The translations under genes and the position numbers were made by a program. From contig NZ_SNTZ01000001.1 in NCBI RefSeq assembly GCF_004916895.1, positions 776,263-840,262 on the forward strand: a stretch of 64,000 nt of DNA. The letters run 5' to 3'. The number at the start of each line of letters is the position of its first letter. Position 1 is the first letter of the stretch. The DNA is from Flagellimonas alvinocaridis. Lineage in GTDB: Bacteria; Bacteroidota; Bacteroidia; Flavobacteriales; Flavobacteriaceae. The notes beneath the pieces are model-generated. The model had not been told where the DNA came from, did no database searches, and saw only the letters and a program-made list of their open reading frames with translations. Below are positions 35,392 through 44,015 of this stretch, piece after piece.

Positions 35392-35916
35392 TTAAATGGT
35401 CTCTCCGTTGAATTCTAGTTCTTCTTGGGCTTTCTCATCCTGAAGCACAAGATCAAATATAAAAGCACCAATATCCTTTATGGGGGTATAAAAAACTGAC
35501 TCTTTTTTGGTCTCTTCATTAATTAAGTTCAAAGGCGTGGCAAGGCGTTCAAAAAAGATAAGCATGGCGCCCAAGATAACAGCGACCTTCAGTGCCCCAA
35601 AAATACCGCCTGCAAGCTTGTTCAAAAGGCCGAGCATAGCAAAATCAGCAATTTTGGTCAAGAACCTTCCAGCAAAGTTGACCAATAGGATAATGGCAAA
35701 AAAAGTGATCAAAAACGCTGCAATGTTCATGTACTGCTCGCTCCAGTTCATGTGCTGGGCCAAATAACCCCCAGTAATGTATGAGAAATGGATGGCGCCA
35801 TAGATTCCAGCAATCAATGCCACCAAAGAGGCAATCTCCACAAAGAGACCATTTTTAAGGCCCTTGTAGAGGCCCCAAACCAATAAAATCCCAATAATAA
35901 TATCCAAAAAGCTCAT
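35392..35916 (-). CDS. CvpA family membrane protein
   Basis: 174 residues, four predicted membrane helices. MSFLDIIIGILLVWGLYKGLKNG is the CvpA start, and VNFAGRFLTKIADFAMLGLLNKLAGGIFGALK is the conserved middle. It has a TATATTTG -7 box (35937-35930, minus strand) that lies back to back with the promoter of the plus-strand gene at 35976. CvpA was named for colicin V production; its general role is poorly defined. Confidence 0.9.
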   Translation of the reverse strand: MSFLDIIIGILLVWGLYKGLKNGLFVEIASLVALIAGIYGAIHFSYITGGYLAQHMNWSEQYMNIAAFLITFFAIILLVNFAGRFLTKIADFAMLGLLNKLAGGIFGALKVAVILGAMLIFFERLATPLNLINEETKKESVFYTPIKDIGAFIFDLVLQDEKAQEELEFNGETI

Positions 35917-35929
35917 ATGCGGGTTTTAA

Positions 35930-35958
35930 CAAATATAGAATATTGATTTGTACCTTTG
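35930..35958. promoter_or_regulatory. Back-to-back -7 boxes between cvpA-like gene and plus-strand operon
   Basis: TATATTTG on the minus strand (35937-35930) serves the CvpA-like gene at 35916; TACCTTTG on the plus strand (35951-35958) serves the gene at 35976. Both match TAnnTTTG and only 13 bp separate them. Clear -33 elements are not seen. Confidence 0.5.
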
Positions 35959-35975
35959 GAATTCATGCAAATGAT

Positions 35976-36332
35976 ATGTCAAGAGACGAGAAATTAAAGG
36001 AACGATGGGAGCTTTTGGTGGAAAGATTATCTCGGCAATTTTCCGATGGTGACCCTTTGGAAATTGACGGGATGATCTATTTGGTAGGAGTGCAGGAGCT
36101 GGGCAGTTTTCACCGAAGCTTCAAAAAAGATGAGAAGATCAATCTTATGCATATTGCTATTTGTAGATTGTTGGAACCCTATGGCTACTATGATTTTGAT
36201 TTTTTTGATGATGATGGATGGCCCCACTATAAGGTCAAGGAACAACTACCTCCCTTAAAATCGGGAGAACAGGCTATTTTAATGAAAGAGGCTTTGGTGA
36301 ACTATTTTTTGGAGAAGGAATATATTGATTGA
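35976..36332 (+). CDS. Conserved hypothetical cytoplasmic protein
   Basis: 118 residues from the ATG at 35976 (17 bp after the -7 box; a longer frame upstream overlaps that promoter). It is acidic with helix-rich ends and a middle motif LMHIAICRLLEPYGYYDFDFFDDDGWPHY. No domain is recognised. Length and sequence style fit a conserved flavobacterial protein. It is first in an operon with an ABM-family protein and glpD. Confidence 0.75.
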   Translation: MSRDEKLKERWELLVERLSRQFSDGDPLEIDGMIYLVGVQELGSFHRSFKKDEKINLMHIAICRLLEPYGYYDFDFFDDDGWPHYKVKEQLPPLKSGEQAILMKEALVNYFLEKEYID

Positions 36333-36340
36333 TCCCCGAT

Positions 36341-36649
36341 ATGGAACTACAGAAACCTTACTATGCAGTTATCTTCACAAGCTTGCGTACCGATGGCGAC
36401 AACGGTTATGGAGAAATGGCCGGGGCCATGGAGGAATTGGCCCGAAAGCAATCCGGTTTTTTGGACTTTGAAAGTGCCCGTGACGGGTTGGGCGTGACCA
36501 TCAGTTATTGGGAGAGTTTGGAGGCCATTGCCCATTGGAAGGCCCAAATGGAACATCGCGAAGCACAAAGGAAAGGAATCAGAACTTGGTATTCTTGGTA
36601 CAAAGTCCGGATTTGTAAAGTGGAGCGAGAATATGAATTCACCAAATAA
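36341..36649 (+). CDS. Antibiotic biosynthesis monooxygenase (ABM) family protein
   Basis: 102 residues from the ATG at 36341. It has a single ferredoxin-like ABM fold: YYAVIFTSLRTD, GYGEMAGAMEELARKQSGFLDFES, GVTISYWESLEAIAHWKAQMEHREAQ. It lies 8 bp after the preceding gene and 3 bp before glpD. The family includes small oxygenases and signal proteins; no substrate is suggested by the neighbours. Confidence 0.88.
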   Translation: MELQKPYYAVIFTSLRTDGDNGYGEMAGAMEELARKQSGFLDFESARDGLGVTISYWESLEAIAHWKAQMEHREAQRKGIRTWYSWYKVRICKVEREYEFTK

Positions 36650-36652
36650 GAT

Positions 36653-38320
36653 ATGGAGGGAAGCATTGCTTTTTCAAATCTGGACCGGGATAAGATTTTA
36701 AAGAAATTGGCCAAAGAGCCTTATGATCTCGTGGTAATCGGGGGAGGAATCACCGGAGCGGGAATAGCTTTGGACGCTTCTTCCCGCGGATTAAAGACGG
36801 TTTTGTTGGAAAAGAGGGATTTTGCATCGGGTACCAGCAGCAAATCCACCAAGTTGATCCATGGGGGACTTCGCTACTTAAAGCAATTCGATTTTTGGTT
36901 GGTGAAGGAAGTAGGTTCCGAAAGGGCCATTGTCCATAAATTGGCCCCCCATCTGGTCATACCCGAAAAGATGTTGCTACCCCTGATCGAGGGCGGTTCC
37001 TATGGAAAATGGTTGACCTCCATCGGGCTAAAAGTATACGATATATTGGCCCAGGTGACTGGGGATGACAAACGACAAATGCTGGAAAAGAAGGAAGCCT
37101 TAAAGTTGGAACCCCTATTGCCCAAAAAGATATTGAACGGAGCTGGCTATTATGCCGAGTACCGTACCGATGATGCCAGACTCACTTTGGAGAACATCAA
37201 GACCAGTCTTCATTATGGGACACAGGTGCTCAACTATGCTGGGGTTACGGATTTCATCTATGAAAACGAAAAAGTGGCCGGGGTAACCCTTAAAGATGAA
37301 GTCACTGGAAAGGAAATCAGCATAAAATCCAAATATGTAATCAACGCTGCGGGACCTTGGGTAGATGAGTTGAGAAGCATGAACCACTCCAAAAAAGGAA
37401 AAAGACTGCATTTGACTAAAGGCGTCCATTTGGTTTTTCCCAAAGAAAAACTTCCGGTAAGGCAATCCGTGTATTTTGATATCCCGGACGGACGGATGAT
37501 GTTTGCGATTCCAAGAGGCAAGGTAACATATATTGGGACTACGGACACCAATTACAATGCAGACAAAGACCATGTGACCACGGATATTGCCGATGCCATT
37601 TATTTAATTTCTGCCGTAAACCATATGTTCCCGGACATCAATCTTGAGTTGGACGATATCATTTCGTCGTGGGCAGGACTGCGGCCTTTGATTCATGAAG
37701 AAGGCAAATCGGCCTCGGAGCTTTCCCGAAAGGATGAGATCTTTACCTCGGATACCGGGTTGGTGAGCATTGCTGGAGGCAAGCTCACTGGGTATCGGAA
37801 AATGGCGGAACGCACCGTGAACCGTATCGCCAAGCAAATGGAAGAGGACCATGAGATTTTGTTAGACCCCTGCATTACAGATAAAATACCACTTTGCGGG
37901 AGCGATTTTAAAAAGTTCAAGCACGTAAAAAAATACATCAAGTTGATTTTTGACCGTATCCAGGATAGTGGTTTTTCCGAATACGATGCATGGTATCTGG
38001 TAACCACCTATGGCAAACAGACCGAGACCGTTCTAGAGCACTATGCGGCCCTAACTAATCCTGATGTGCATGAGCGCATGATCAGGGCAGAAGCACAATT
38101 TGCCATTGCCCATGAAATGGTCCTTAACCCCATGGATTTTTTCATTAGACGAACCGGACGGTTGTATTTTGACATCGATAGTGTTCGCCAATACAAGGAC
38201 GCAGTATTGGATGAGTTTCAAAAGGCTTTTGGGTATACGGATGAGCAAATAGTGGCATTCCATAAAACCTTGGAAGAAGAGTTGGAAGAACATTCCAACT
38301 TTTCGTTGGATAGGGATTAG
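36653..38320 (+). CDS. glpD: Aerobic glycerol-3-phosphate dehydrogenase
   Basis: 555 residues. It is an FAD enzyme that oxidises glycerol-3-phosphate to dihydroxyacetone phosphate and passes electrons to quinone at the inner membrane. The dinucleotide motif VVIGGGITGAGIALDASSRG and the family motif TSSKSTKLIHGGLRYL are intact, as are INAAGPWVDEL and SIAGGKLTGYRKMAE. It is third in a plus-strand operon. Its TAG stop shares four bases (TTAG) with the convergent gpsA stop. Confidence 0.97.
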   Translation: MEGSIAFSNLDRDKILKKLAKEPYDLVVIGGGITGAGIALDASSRGLKTVLLEKRDFASGTSSKSTKLIHGGLRYLKQFDFWLVKEVGSERAIVHKLAPHLVIPEKMLLPLIEGGSYGKWLTSIGLKVYDILAQVTGDDKRQMLEKKEALKLEPLLPKKILNGAGYYAEYRTDDARLTLENIKTSLHYGTQVLNYAGVTDFIYENEKVAGVTLKDEVTGKEISIKSKYVINAAGPWVDELRSMNHSKKGKRLHLTKGVHLVFPKEKLPVRQSVYFDIPDGRMMFAIPRGKVTYIGTTDTNYNADKDHVTTDIADAIYLISAVNHMFPDINLELDDIISSWAGLRPLIHEEGKSASELSRKDEIFTSDTGLVSIAGGKLTGYRKMAERTVNRIAKQMEEDHEILLDPCITDKIPLCGSDFKKFKHVKKYIKLIFDRIQDSGFSEYDAWYLVTTYGKQTETVLEHYAALTNPDVHERMIRAEAQFAIAHEMVLNPMDFFIRRTGRLYFDIDSVRQYKDAVLDEFQKAFGYTDEQIVAFHKTLEEELEEHSNFSLDRD

Positions 38321-39318
38321 TCCAATTTATCGGTTAACTTTTCAAAAACCTTTTTAGGGCTTTTTTCTTTGTATAGCACTTGGTACACAGCATTGATGAT
38401 GGGTGTTTTGGACTTTTTCTCCAACTTGTCCATGAGCAAGTGTGCACTTTTGGTGGCATAATATCCTTCGGCAACCATATTCATTTCCATCATGGCACTT
38501 TTAACCGTATAGCCTTTCCCGATCATATTGCCGAACAGGCGATTTCGACTGAAAGTGGAATATCCGGTCACCAACAAATCACCTAAATAGGCCGAGTTGT
38601 TAATGTTCCGTTTCATTTTGTACACCCGATCAATGAACCGTTTCATTTCCCGGACGGCATTGCTCATCAGAACACTCTGGAAATTATCGCCGTAGCCCAA
38701 TCCGTGCGCAATACCGGCGGCAATGGCATAAATATTTTTGAGCATGGCGGCGTATTCCGTTCCAATGATGTCATCGGATATCTTGGTACGGATATAATCA
38801 CTTTTCAATCCCTGTGCCACCAGTTTGGCATTGTTGGCGTCGGCACAGGCAATGGTAAGGTATGAAAGGCGTTCCAAGGCCACCTCTTCGGCATGACAAG
38901 GCCCAGTGATTACCCCAATGTTCTCGAACGGAATGTCGTATTGATTATGAAAATGCTCTCCGACAATAAGACCGCTTTCTGGTACAATCCCCTTTATGGC
39001 TGAAAAGATGATTTTGTCCTTTAGATTAACATGGAGGTTTTTGAGTTCTCCATCCAAAAAAGCAGAAGGAATGGCAAAGATGAGCACATCGGATGCTTCC
39101 ACAATTTGGTCGATATTATGACTAAGATTGAGTTGATCCACGTCAAATTCCACAGAACTTAAATAATTGGGGTTATGGCCTTCTTTAAGGATATGCCTTA
39201 TGGCAGAGTCGTTCCGCATATACCATCCCACCTTGTTCTGGTTTTCCGATAGCATCTTAACCAAAGCGGTTCCCCAGCTTCCTCCACCAAAAACCCCAAA
39301 TCTCAATTTATTTTCCAT
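38317..39318 (-). CDS. gpsA: NAD(P)-dependent glycerol-3-phosphate dehydrogenase
   Basis: 333 residues from the ATG at 39318. It reduces dihydroxyacetone phosphate to sn-glycerol-3-phosphate for phospholipid synthesis. The nucleotide motif is GVFGGGSWGTALVKML, the catalytic Lys lies in AAMLKNIYAIAAGIAHGLGYG, and GPCHAEEVALERLSY is typical. It converges on glpD, which runs the opposite reaction. Confidence 0.97.
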   Translation of the reverse strand: MENKLRFGVFGGGSWGTALVKMLSENQNKVGWYMRNDSAIRHILKEGHNPNYLSSVEFDVDQLNLSHNIDQIVEASDVLIFAIPSAFLDGELKNLHVNLKDKIIFSAIKGIVPESGLIVGEHFHNQYDIPFENIGVITGPCHAEEVALERLSYLTIACADANNAKLVAQGLKSDYIRTKISDDIIGTEYAAMLKNIYAIAAGIAHGLGYGDNFQSVLMSNAVREMKRFIDRVYKMKRNINNSAYLGDLLVTGYSTFSRNRLFGNMIGKGYTVKSAMMEMNMVAEGYYATKSAHLLMDKLEKKSKTPIINAVYQVLYKEKSPKKVFEKLTDKLD

Positions 39319-39442
39319 GGATACCATTTACGGGGCAAAGCTAAAAAATATATCAGAGCATACATTATCATCTGATTATCAAAACATTATAATTTTTGGC
39401 ACAATGCTTGGTCTAGATTTGTTGAATCTTAAAACCTCGACT

Positions 39443-40363
39443 ATGAAAATTGGAAAACTACTTTTTGGAATATTATTGATAGGCCTTTTGGCCAGTTCTT
39501 GCTACACCGAGGTTATTCTGGAAGACGATTATATTACAGAATCACCCATAAATACCGCCTTGGTTTTAGAGAGTTACGATTTATGGTATGTAGATATTAA
39601 TGCTACCAAGGGTAGCGGAGAAGTCCCCTTTTTGCAACGTGCTTTTACCATTTCTTTTGATAGAGGAGTCGTTTATGCCAACAATAACTTGGTAGGAATT
39701 GGAAAAACTGGAAATGGATTAGGGATAGATGTGGGCAACTATGCGACCTTGTCCGGAGCCGTTGAGGTAGACCATGATGTTGATGGACTTTGGCTAATGG
39801 AAGTGTATGCATTGAACAGCAACACTTTGGAACTGTACAACCCTTATTCCGACACCTCATATGTACTAAGGGGATACCAAAGCAGAAATTTTGATTATGA
39901 TCAGGTCTTTTATGACAATATCCAATATTTTCTGCAGGAATACCAAGTTTGGGAAAAGACCTATACCAGTGAAGTGGGCGCCATTAATGAATTTGATGAG
40001 GAAAACTATCTGCAATTTCCTGTAAGCAATGATGGGTCTTTTAGGTCCTCCATTGATGCCCCTGGAATTCCATTGAGCAATTTGCAATGGGATTACCAAG
40101 GAATCTACCAAGTTTATGATGTGCAGAACGATGCTACACTTAAGACCTTAACATTGGATTACGACTATTTGGGCGATGATTACTTTGAACTTTATGTTAT
40201 GGATGATAGCACCATTGAGTTGTACCACGTTTCCAGCGGAACTATTTATGAGTTTACAGGAAGAGGGTATATGCAATACTTAAAATCAGGTATTGACACT
40301 GGAAAAAAACGCGTGAAAGTTAAAAATGCGTTAATGAACGTGGTTCGCCAACGTAAAATGTAA
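39443..40363 (+). CDS. Lipoprotein of unknown function
   Basis: 306 residues from the ATG at 39443. The lipoprotein signal is MKIGKLLFGILLIGLLASSC with the lipobox Cys at residue 20. The mature protein is rich in Tyr, Asp and aromatic residues and shows two similar lobes (YDLWYVDINATKGSGEVPF; KTLTLDYDYLGDDYFELYVMDDSTIELYHVSSG) suggesting beta sandwich or lipocalin-like strands. It carries no catalytic motif. A good terminator follows. Confidence 0.75.
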   Translation: MKIGKLLFGILLIGLLASSCYTEVILEDDYITESPINTALVLESYDLWYVDINATKGSGEVPFLQRAFTISFDRGVVYANNNLVGIGKTGNGLGIDVGNYATLSGAVEVDHDVDGLWLMEVYALNSNTLELYNPYSDTSYVLRGYQSRNFDYDQVFYDNIQYFLQEYQVWEKTYTSEVGAINEFDEENYLQFPVSNDGSFRSSIDAPGIPLSNLQWDYQGIYQVYDVQNDATLKTLTLDYDYLGDDYFELYVMDDSTIELYHVSSGTIYEFTGRGYMQYLKSGIDTGKKRVKVKNALMNVVRQRKM

Positions 40364-40424
40364 GGAAAAAATAAAGTGTTCGACTATACAAATAAGTTTT
40401 TTGGTTGGTTATTTAGTTAAGAAT

Positions 40425-40458
40425 CGCCTTGAGCAACTTTGCTTAAGGCGGTTTTTTT
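40425..40458 (+). terminator. Intrinsic terminator after the lipoprotein gene
   Basis: CGCCTTGAGC pairs with GCTTAAGGCG (40425-40450, 10 bp with one G-U pair, 6-base loop) and is followed by a run of seven T. The T run overlaps the stop codon of the convergent AraC-type gene. Confidence 0.9.
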
Positions 40459-41299
40459 ATACATGAGCATTCCTATAGCTCGAAGGGTTTTCGCCGCTTA
40501 CCTTTTTGAAGGTCCTGTTGAAATAAGATAAACTTTCAAAACCACATTCATAACAAGCCTCGCTAACATTTTTTCCAGTAAGTAAAAGCCGCTTGGCCTG
40601 GGTTATTCGGTACTGGTTCAAGAAATGCGTAAAAGTACTTCCTGTATTCCTTTTAAAGTACCTGCAAAAAGCCTCCTTACCCAGATTTACCGATTCCGCA
40701 ACATCATCCAATGCAATTTTTTTGGAATAATGCTCATCAATATAAGAGTACACCCTTTGCAAACGCTGTTGCTGTTTGTTGGCTTTATCATTTATGATGG
40801 GATTGGAATGCAGCAACTCAAATTCCTTGCTTTGAGCCAAAATTTTGAGCAACTGTAAAATTTTAAGGAACTGTCCAAACCGGTCCATGGCTTGCAATTG
40901 CTTCATGATGTTTCCAATAGTCTCCTTGGTTTCCCCAAAGAAGGCAATACCGTGCTGCGATTTTTCCAATAGTTCATAGACATCCTCAAGCTCTTCGATT
41001 TCGGCAAACACCTTTTCCTTAAAGGATGCACTAATATGCAAGACCTCTTTATGGTACGTTGTTTTAATACCGTAATCAAAATTCAAATGGGGAATGTTGG
41101 AACCGATCAGCACCAAATCGCTGCCCTTAAAGTTGGAGGTGTGTTGACCAACATGTCGTTTGCCATTGGCACCTTCAATATAAACCAGCTCGAACTCAGG
41201 ATGAAAATGCCAAAAAAAGAGATCGTTCAATTTGGGATTGTGCAATAAATGAAAGGAACTCTTATCATTGGGCTGTATGTTTTCAAGTTGAATTTTCAT
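40457..41299 (-). CDS. AraC family transcriptional regulator with cupin sensor domain
   Basis: 280 residues from the ATG at 41299; an upstream TTG is less likely. The N-terminal cupin (HNPKLNDLFFWHFHPEFELVYIEG, FKGSDLVLIGSNIPH) should bind a small ligand. The C-terminal double helix-turn-helix contains IALDDVAESVNLGKEAFCRYFKRNTG and NVSEACYECGFESLSYFNRTFKKVSG. It is divergent from the phytanoyl-CoA dioxygenase-like gene, its most likely target. Confidence 0.93.
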   Translation of the reverse strand: MKIQLENIQPNDKSSFHLLHNPKLNDLFFWHFHPEFELVYIEGANGKRHVGQHTSNFKGSDLVLIGSNIPHLNFDYGIKTTYHKEVLHISASFKEKVFAEIEELEDVYELLEKSQHGIAFFGETKETIGNIMKQLQAMDRFGQFLKILQLLKILAQSKEFELLHSNPIINDKANKQQQRLQRVYSYIDEHYSKKIALDDVAESVNLGKEAFCRYFKRNTGSTFTHFLNQYRITQAKRLLLTGKNVSEACYECGFESLSYFNRTFKKVSGENPSSYRNAHV

Positions 41300-41312
41300 T
41301 GTATTGCTCAAA

Positions 41313-41326
41313 TATTTTTAAAAATA
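41313..41326. promoter_or_regulatory. Perfect 14-bp A/T palindrome between AraC regulator and dioxygenase gene
   Basis: TATTTTTAAAAATA reads the same on both strands and lies 14 bp upstream of the AraC-type start codon. It may be an operator or part of the promoter, but A/T palindromes arise easily by chance. Confidence 0.3.
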
Positions 41327-41433
41327 ATCAATAAAAATCAAAATAGTACAAATTATGGTCAATCCCACGGTGGAAACCATTTTGATTCACCCATAGCTTT
41401 GGCATCTAGAGTATTGAATCAAAAGAACATACA

Positions 41434-42405
41434 ATGCAACAGCAACAGAACATGGAAATGGCCAACAAGGCCCACGAAGAAATACCGGGTAATCCATCCA
41501 CAGCGACCAGTAGTAAAATTAAATTGAACGATAGGTCCAATGGGGAACCTTTACGTGTTTTATCCGAGGAGGATTGGGAATTCTGGTTAAAGAACGGGTA
41601 CATTGTCATTAAAAATGCTGTTCCGAAGGAGCAGGCCAAGGCCACTGCCGATTTTTTATGGGAGTTTGATGAAAAGGATCCAAACGATCCAGACACCTGG
41701 TACGCTCCTGCCCGGGCAGAAATGAAAATGAAAGAACTTACGGGAACCGGAATGGTAGAGGTCTATAACCATCAACATTTATGGAACAATCGGCAAACCC
41801 AAAAAGTATACGATGCCTTTGTGGACATTTGGGGAACTGAAAAGCTATGGGTGACCATTGATCGTGCCAACTTGAACATGCCCCAACGGCCCGGGGAAAA
41901 CAAAAAAGGGTTTATCCACTGGGATTATGACCCAGAAACCAAACCACAAAATGTACAGGGCGTTCTTGCATTGGCAGACCAAACGGATGAAAATATGGGA
42001 GGATTCCAGTGTATTCCTTGGCTTTACAGAAACTACGATACATGGAAACTGACACAACCCGAAGACCGCGACCATTTTCAACCCGATGTTACGGGCTTGG
42101 AAGACAAAATCGTGAAGGTGAAATTGGAAGCTGGTGACTTATTGATTTTCAATAGTACCCAACCCCACGGGATTCGTCCAAATAAATCAGGGAATAAGGT
42201 TAGGATTGCACAATACATTTCCATGATGCCCGCTGAAGAAGACAATGAAGAAATGCGAAATTGGCGTATCAATTCTTGGAAAAATAGAATTGCCCCTGAA
42301 GGGTATGCCTTTCCCGGAGACCCCAGAAAATGGGAACAGACCAAATACGAAACCGCAAAATTAAGCGCGTTGGGTGAAAAGGTATTGGGATTGACCAACT
42401 GGTAG
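41434..42405 (+). CDS. Phytanoyl-CoA dioxygenase (PhyH) family Fe(II)/2-oxoglutarate oxygenase
   Basis: 323 residues. The iron-binding H-x-D lies in HWDYDPETKP and the distal His in STQPHGIRPNKSGNKVRIAQYISM, where Arg would bind 2-oxoglutarate. The N-terminal EEDWEFWLKNGYIVIKNAVPKEQA is the typical PhyH entry. No signal peptide. Divergence from an AraC/cupin regulator suggests ligand-induced catabolic use. The real substrate is unknown; many PhyH members hydroxylate non-lipid substrates. Confidence 0.9.
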   Translation: MQQQQNMEMANKAHEEIPGNPSTATSSKIKLNDRSNGEPLRVLSEEDWEFWLKNGYIVIKNAVPKEQAKATADFLWEFDEKDPNDPDTWYAPARAEMKMKELTGTGMVEVYNHQHLWNNRQTQKVYDAFVDIWGTEKLWVTIDRANLNMPQRPGENKKGFIHWDYDPETKPQNVQGVLALADQTDENMGGFQCIPWLYRNYDTWKLTQPEDRDHFQPDVTGLEDKIVKVKLEAGDLLIFNSTQPHGIRPNKSGNKVRIAQYISMMPAEEDNEEMRNWRINSWKNRIAPEGYAFPGDPRKWEQTKYETAKLSALGEKVLGLTNW

Positions 42406-42459
42406 ATCATCAAATCCTTAAAAATAAGGAGCTTATTAGGGTCTTGTATTTAATAGTGC

Positions 42460-42467
42460 TACTTTTG
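42460..42467 (+). promoter_or_regulatory. -7 box of the third SulP gene
   Basis: TACTTTTG fits TAnnTTTG and lies 20 bp before the ATG at 42488. No TTTG is found at the ideal -33 spacing. Confidence 0.5.
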
Positions 42468-42487
42468 CCCGCTTCAAGAAAGAAGCC

Positions 42488-44014
42488 ATGAAAAAATATC
42501 TCAACCTTTTTGATTTTTCCCAAAAAGTAAACTATCGCACAGAAATTTTATCGGGCTTGACTGTTGCACTTGCCCTGGTGCCAGAAGCTATTGCATTTGC
42601 CTTTATTGCAGGTTTGTCTCCCCTAACCGGACTATACGCTGCGTTTGTAATGGGGTTGGTCACTTCCATATTGGGAGGTAGACCGGGAATGATTTCTGGT
42701 GCTACTGGAGCCGTGGCTGTGGTCATTGTGAGTTTGGCAAAGCAATATGGAGTTGAGTATGTTTTTGCAACGGTGGTTCTTGCAGGAATTTTGCAGATGA
42801 CTGCCGGATTGCTTCGCTTGGGGAAGTTGATGCGCTTGGTGCCCCACCCTGTAATCTTTGGGTTTGTGAACGGGTTGGCCGTCATTATTTTTATGTCGCA
42901 AATGAGCCAATTTAAAACTGCGGATGGTGAATGGTTGACCGGGAGCACTTTGTTCATCTTTCTTGGATTGGTACTGCTGACCATGGTCGTTATTTGGGGA
43001 CTTCCCAAATTGACCAAGGCAATTCCAGCGTCTTTGGCCGCAATTCTTTTGGTGTTCGGTCTTGTATTTTTCTTGGGACTGGATACCCGGACCATTGGCG
43101 ATATCGCTTCCATTGAAGGAACTTTTCCTCCCTTTCATATCCCTGATCTGCCCTTTACTTTGGAAACTCTACAGATTATATTTCCCTATGCGGCTATCGT
43201 GGCAGGCGTAGGTTTGATCGAGAGTTTGCTCACCTTGAATATTGTTGATGAAATTACCGAGACCCGTGGTAGGGGAAACAAGGAGGCCGTGGCTCAAGGT
43301 ACGGCTAACATCCTTTCAGGGTTCTTTTCCGGAATGGGTGGTTGTGCCATGATCGGGCAGAGTTTGATCAATACTTCCAATGGTGCCAGGGCACGACTGT
43401 CTGGAATTTTTGCTGCGTTAATGTTGTTGGTGTTCATCATGTTTGGGTCTAGCCTTATTGAAAAAGTGCCTATGGCCGCATTGACAGGGCTAATGATCAT
43501 GGTGGCATTGGGAACTTTTGAATGGGCGAGCTTAAAGACCTTCCGCCGTATGCCTAAATCTGATGTATTGGTCATGGTGCTGGTAACTTTGGTGACGATA
43601 TTCCTTCATAACCTAGCTTTGGCGGTCTTGGTGGGAGTCATTATTTCTGCCTTGGTGTTTGCATGGGACAATGCAAAACGCATCCGTGCGAGAAAACATA
43701 TCGATGATGAAGGGGTGAAGCATTACGAAATTTATGGTCCTCTTTTCTTTGGCAGCACTACCTTGTTTGCCGAAAAGTTTGATGTACTCAATGACCCCGA
43801 TGAGGTTGTTATCGATTTTGCAGAAAGCAGATTGGTGGATATGTCTGCCATTGAAGCCGTGAACAAGATTACCGAACGCTACAACAAGGTAGGAAAGAAA
43901 CTTCACCTAAAACACCTGAGCAGGGATTGTAGAAGGTTGTTGGCCAATGCCGATGATATTATCGAAGTGAACGTACTGGAAGATCCAACCTATAAGGTTG
44001 TGGTGGACAAATAG
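42488..44014 (+). CDS. SulP family anion transporter with STAS domain
   Basis: 508 residues. The start MKKYLNLFDFSQKVNYRTEILSG is followed by the SulP signature ALALVPEAIAFAFIAGLSPLTGLYAAF. The core has GGCAMIGQSLINTSNGARARLSG and a C-terminal STAS domain has GPLFFGSTTLFAEKF and ESRLVDMSAIEAV. This pattern is of the sulfate/bicarbonate permease subgroup close to YchM-type or BicA-type proteins and differs from the two SulP proteins at 8.7-13 kb. It converges with the DinB gene, one base apart. Confidence 0.94.
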   Translation: MKKYLNLFDFSQKVNYRTEILSGLTVALALVPEAIAFAFIAGLSPLTGLYAAFVMGLVTSILGGRPGMISGATGAVAVVIVSLAKQYGVEYVFATVVLAGILQMTAGLLRLGKLMRLVPHPVIFGFVNGLAVIIFMSQMSQFKTADGEWLTGSTLFIFLGLVLLTMVVIWGLPKLTKAIPASLAAILLVFGLVFFLGLDTRTIGDIASIEGTFPPFHIPDLPFTLETLQIIFPYAAIVAGVGLIESLLTLNIVDEITETRGRGNKEAVAQGTANILSGFFSGMGGCAMIGQSLINTSNGARARLSGIFAALMLLVFIMFGSSLIEKVPMAALTGLMIMVALGTFEWASLKTFRRMPKSDVLVMVLVTLVTIFLHNLALAVLVGVIISALVFAWDNAKRIRARKHIDDEGVKHYEIYGPLFFGSTTLFAEKFDVLNDPDEVVIDFAESRLVDMSAIEAVNKITERYNKVGKKLHLKHLSRDCRRLLANADDIIEVNVLEDPTYKVVVDK

Positions 44015-44015
44015 A

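Noticed and set aside
40364..40424. Resemblance between the sequence before the terminator at 40425 and that before the hairpin at 31089 (both have TTGGTT followed by T-rich and AAGAATCGCC or AAGATCGCC)
   Set aside because: The common part is short and A/T-rich, so no repeat family is claimed; a genome-wide search for GGTT plus a GC hairpin could reopen it.
42532..43138. Two antisense ORFs of 168 and 193 codons inside the third SulP gene
   Set aside because: The sense frame is a clear SulP protein; the antisense products show no domain and are His/Gln- or Pro/Thr-rich by codon mirroring.
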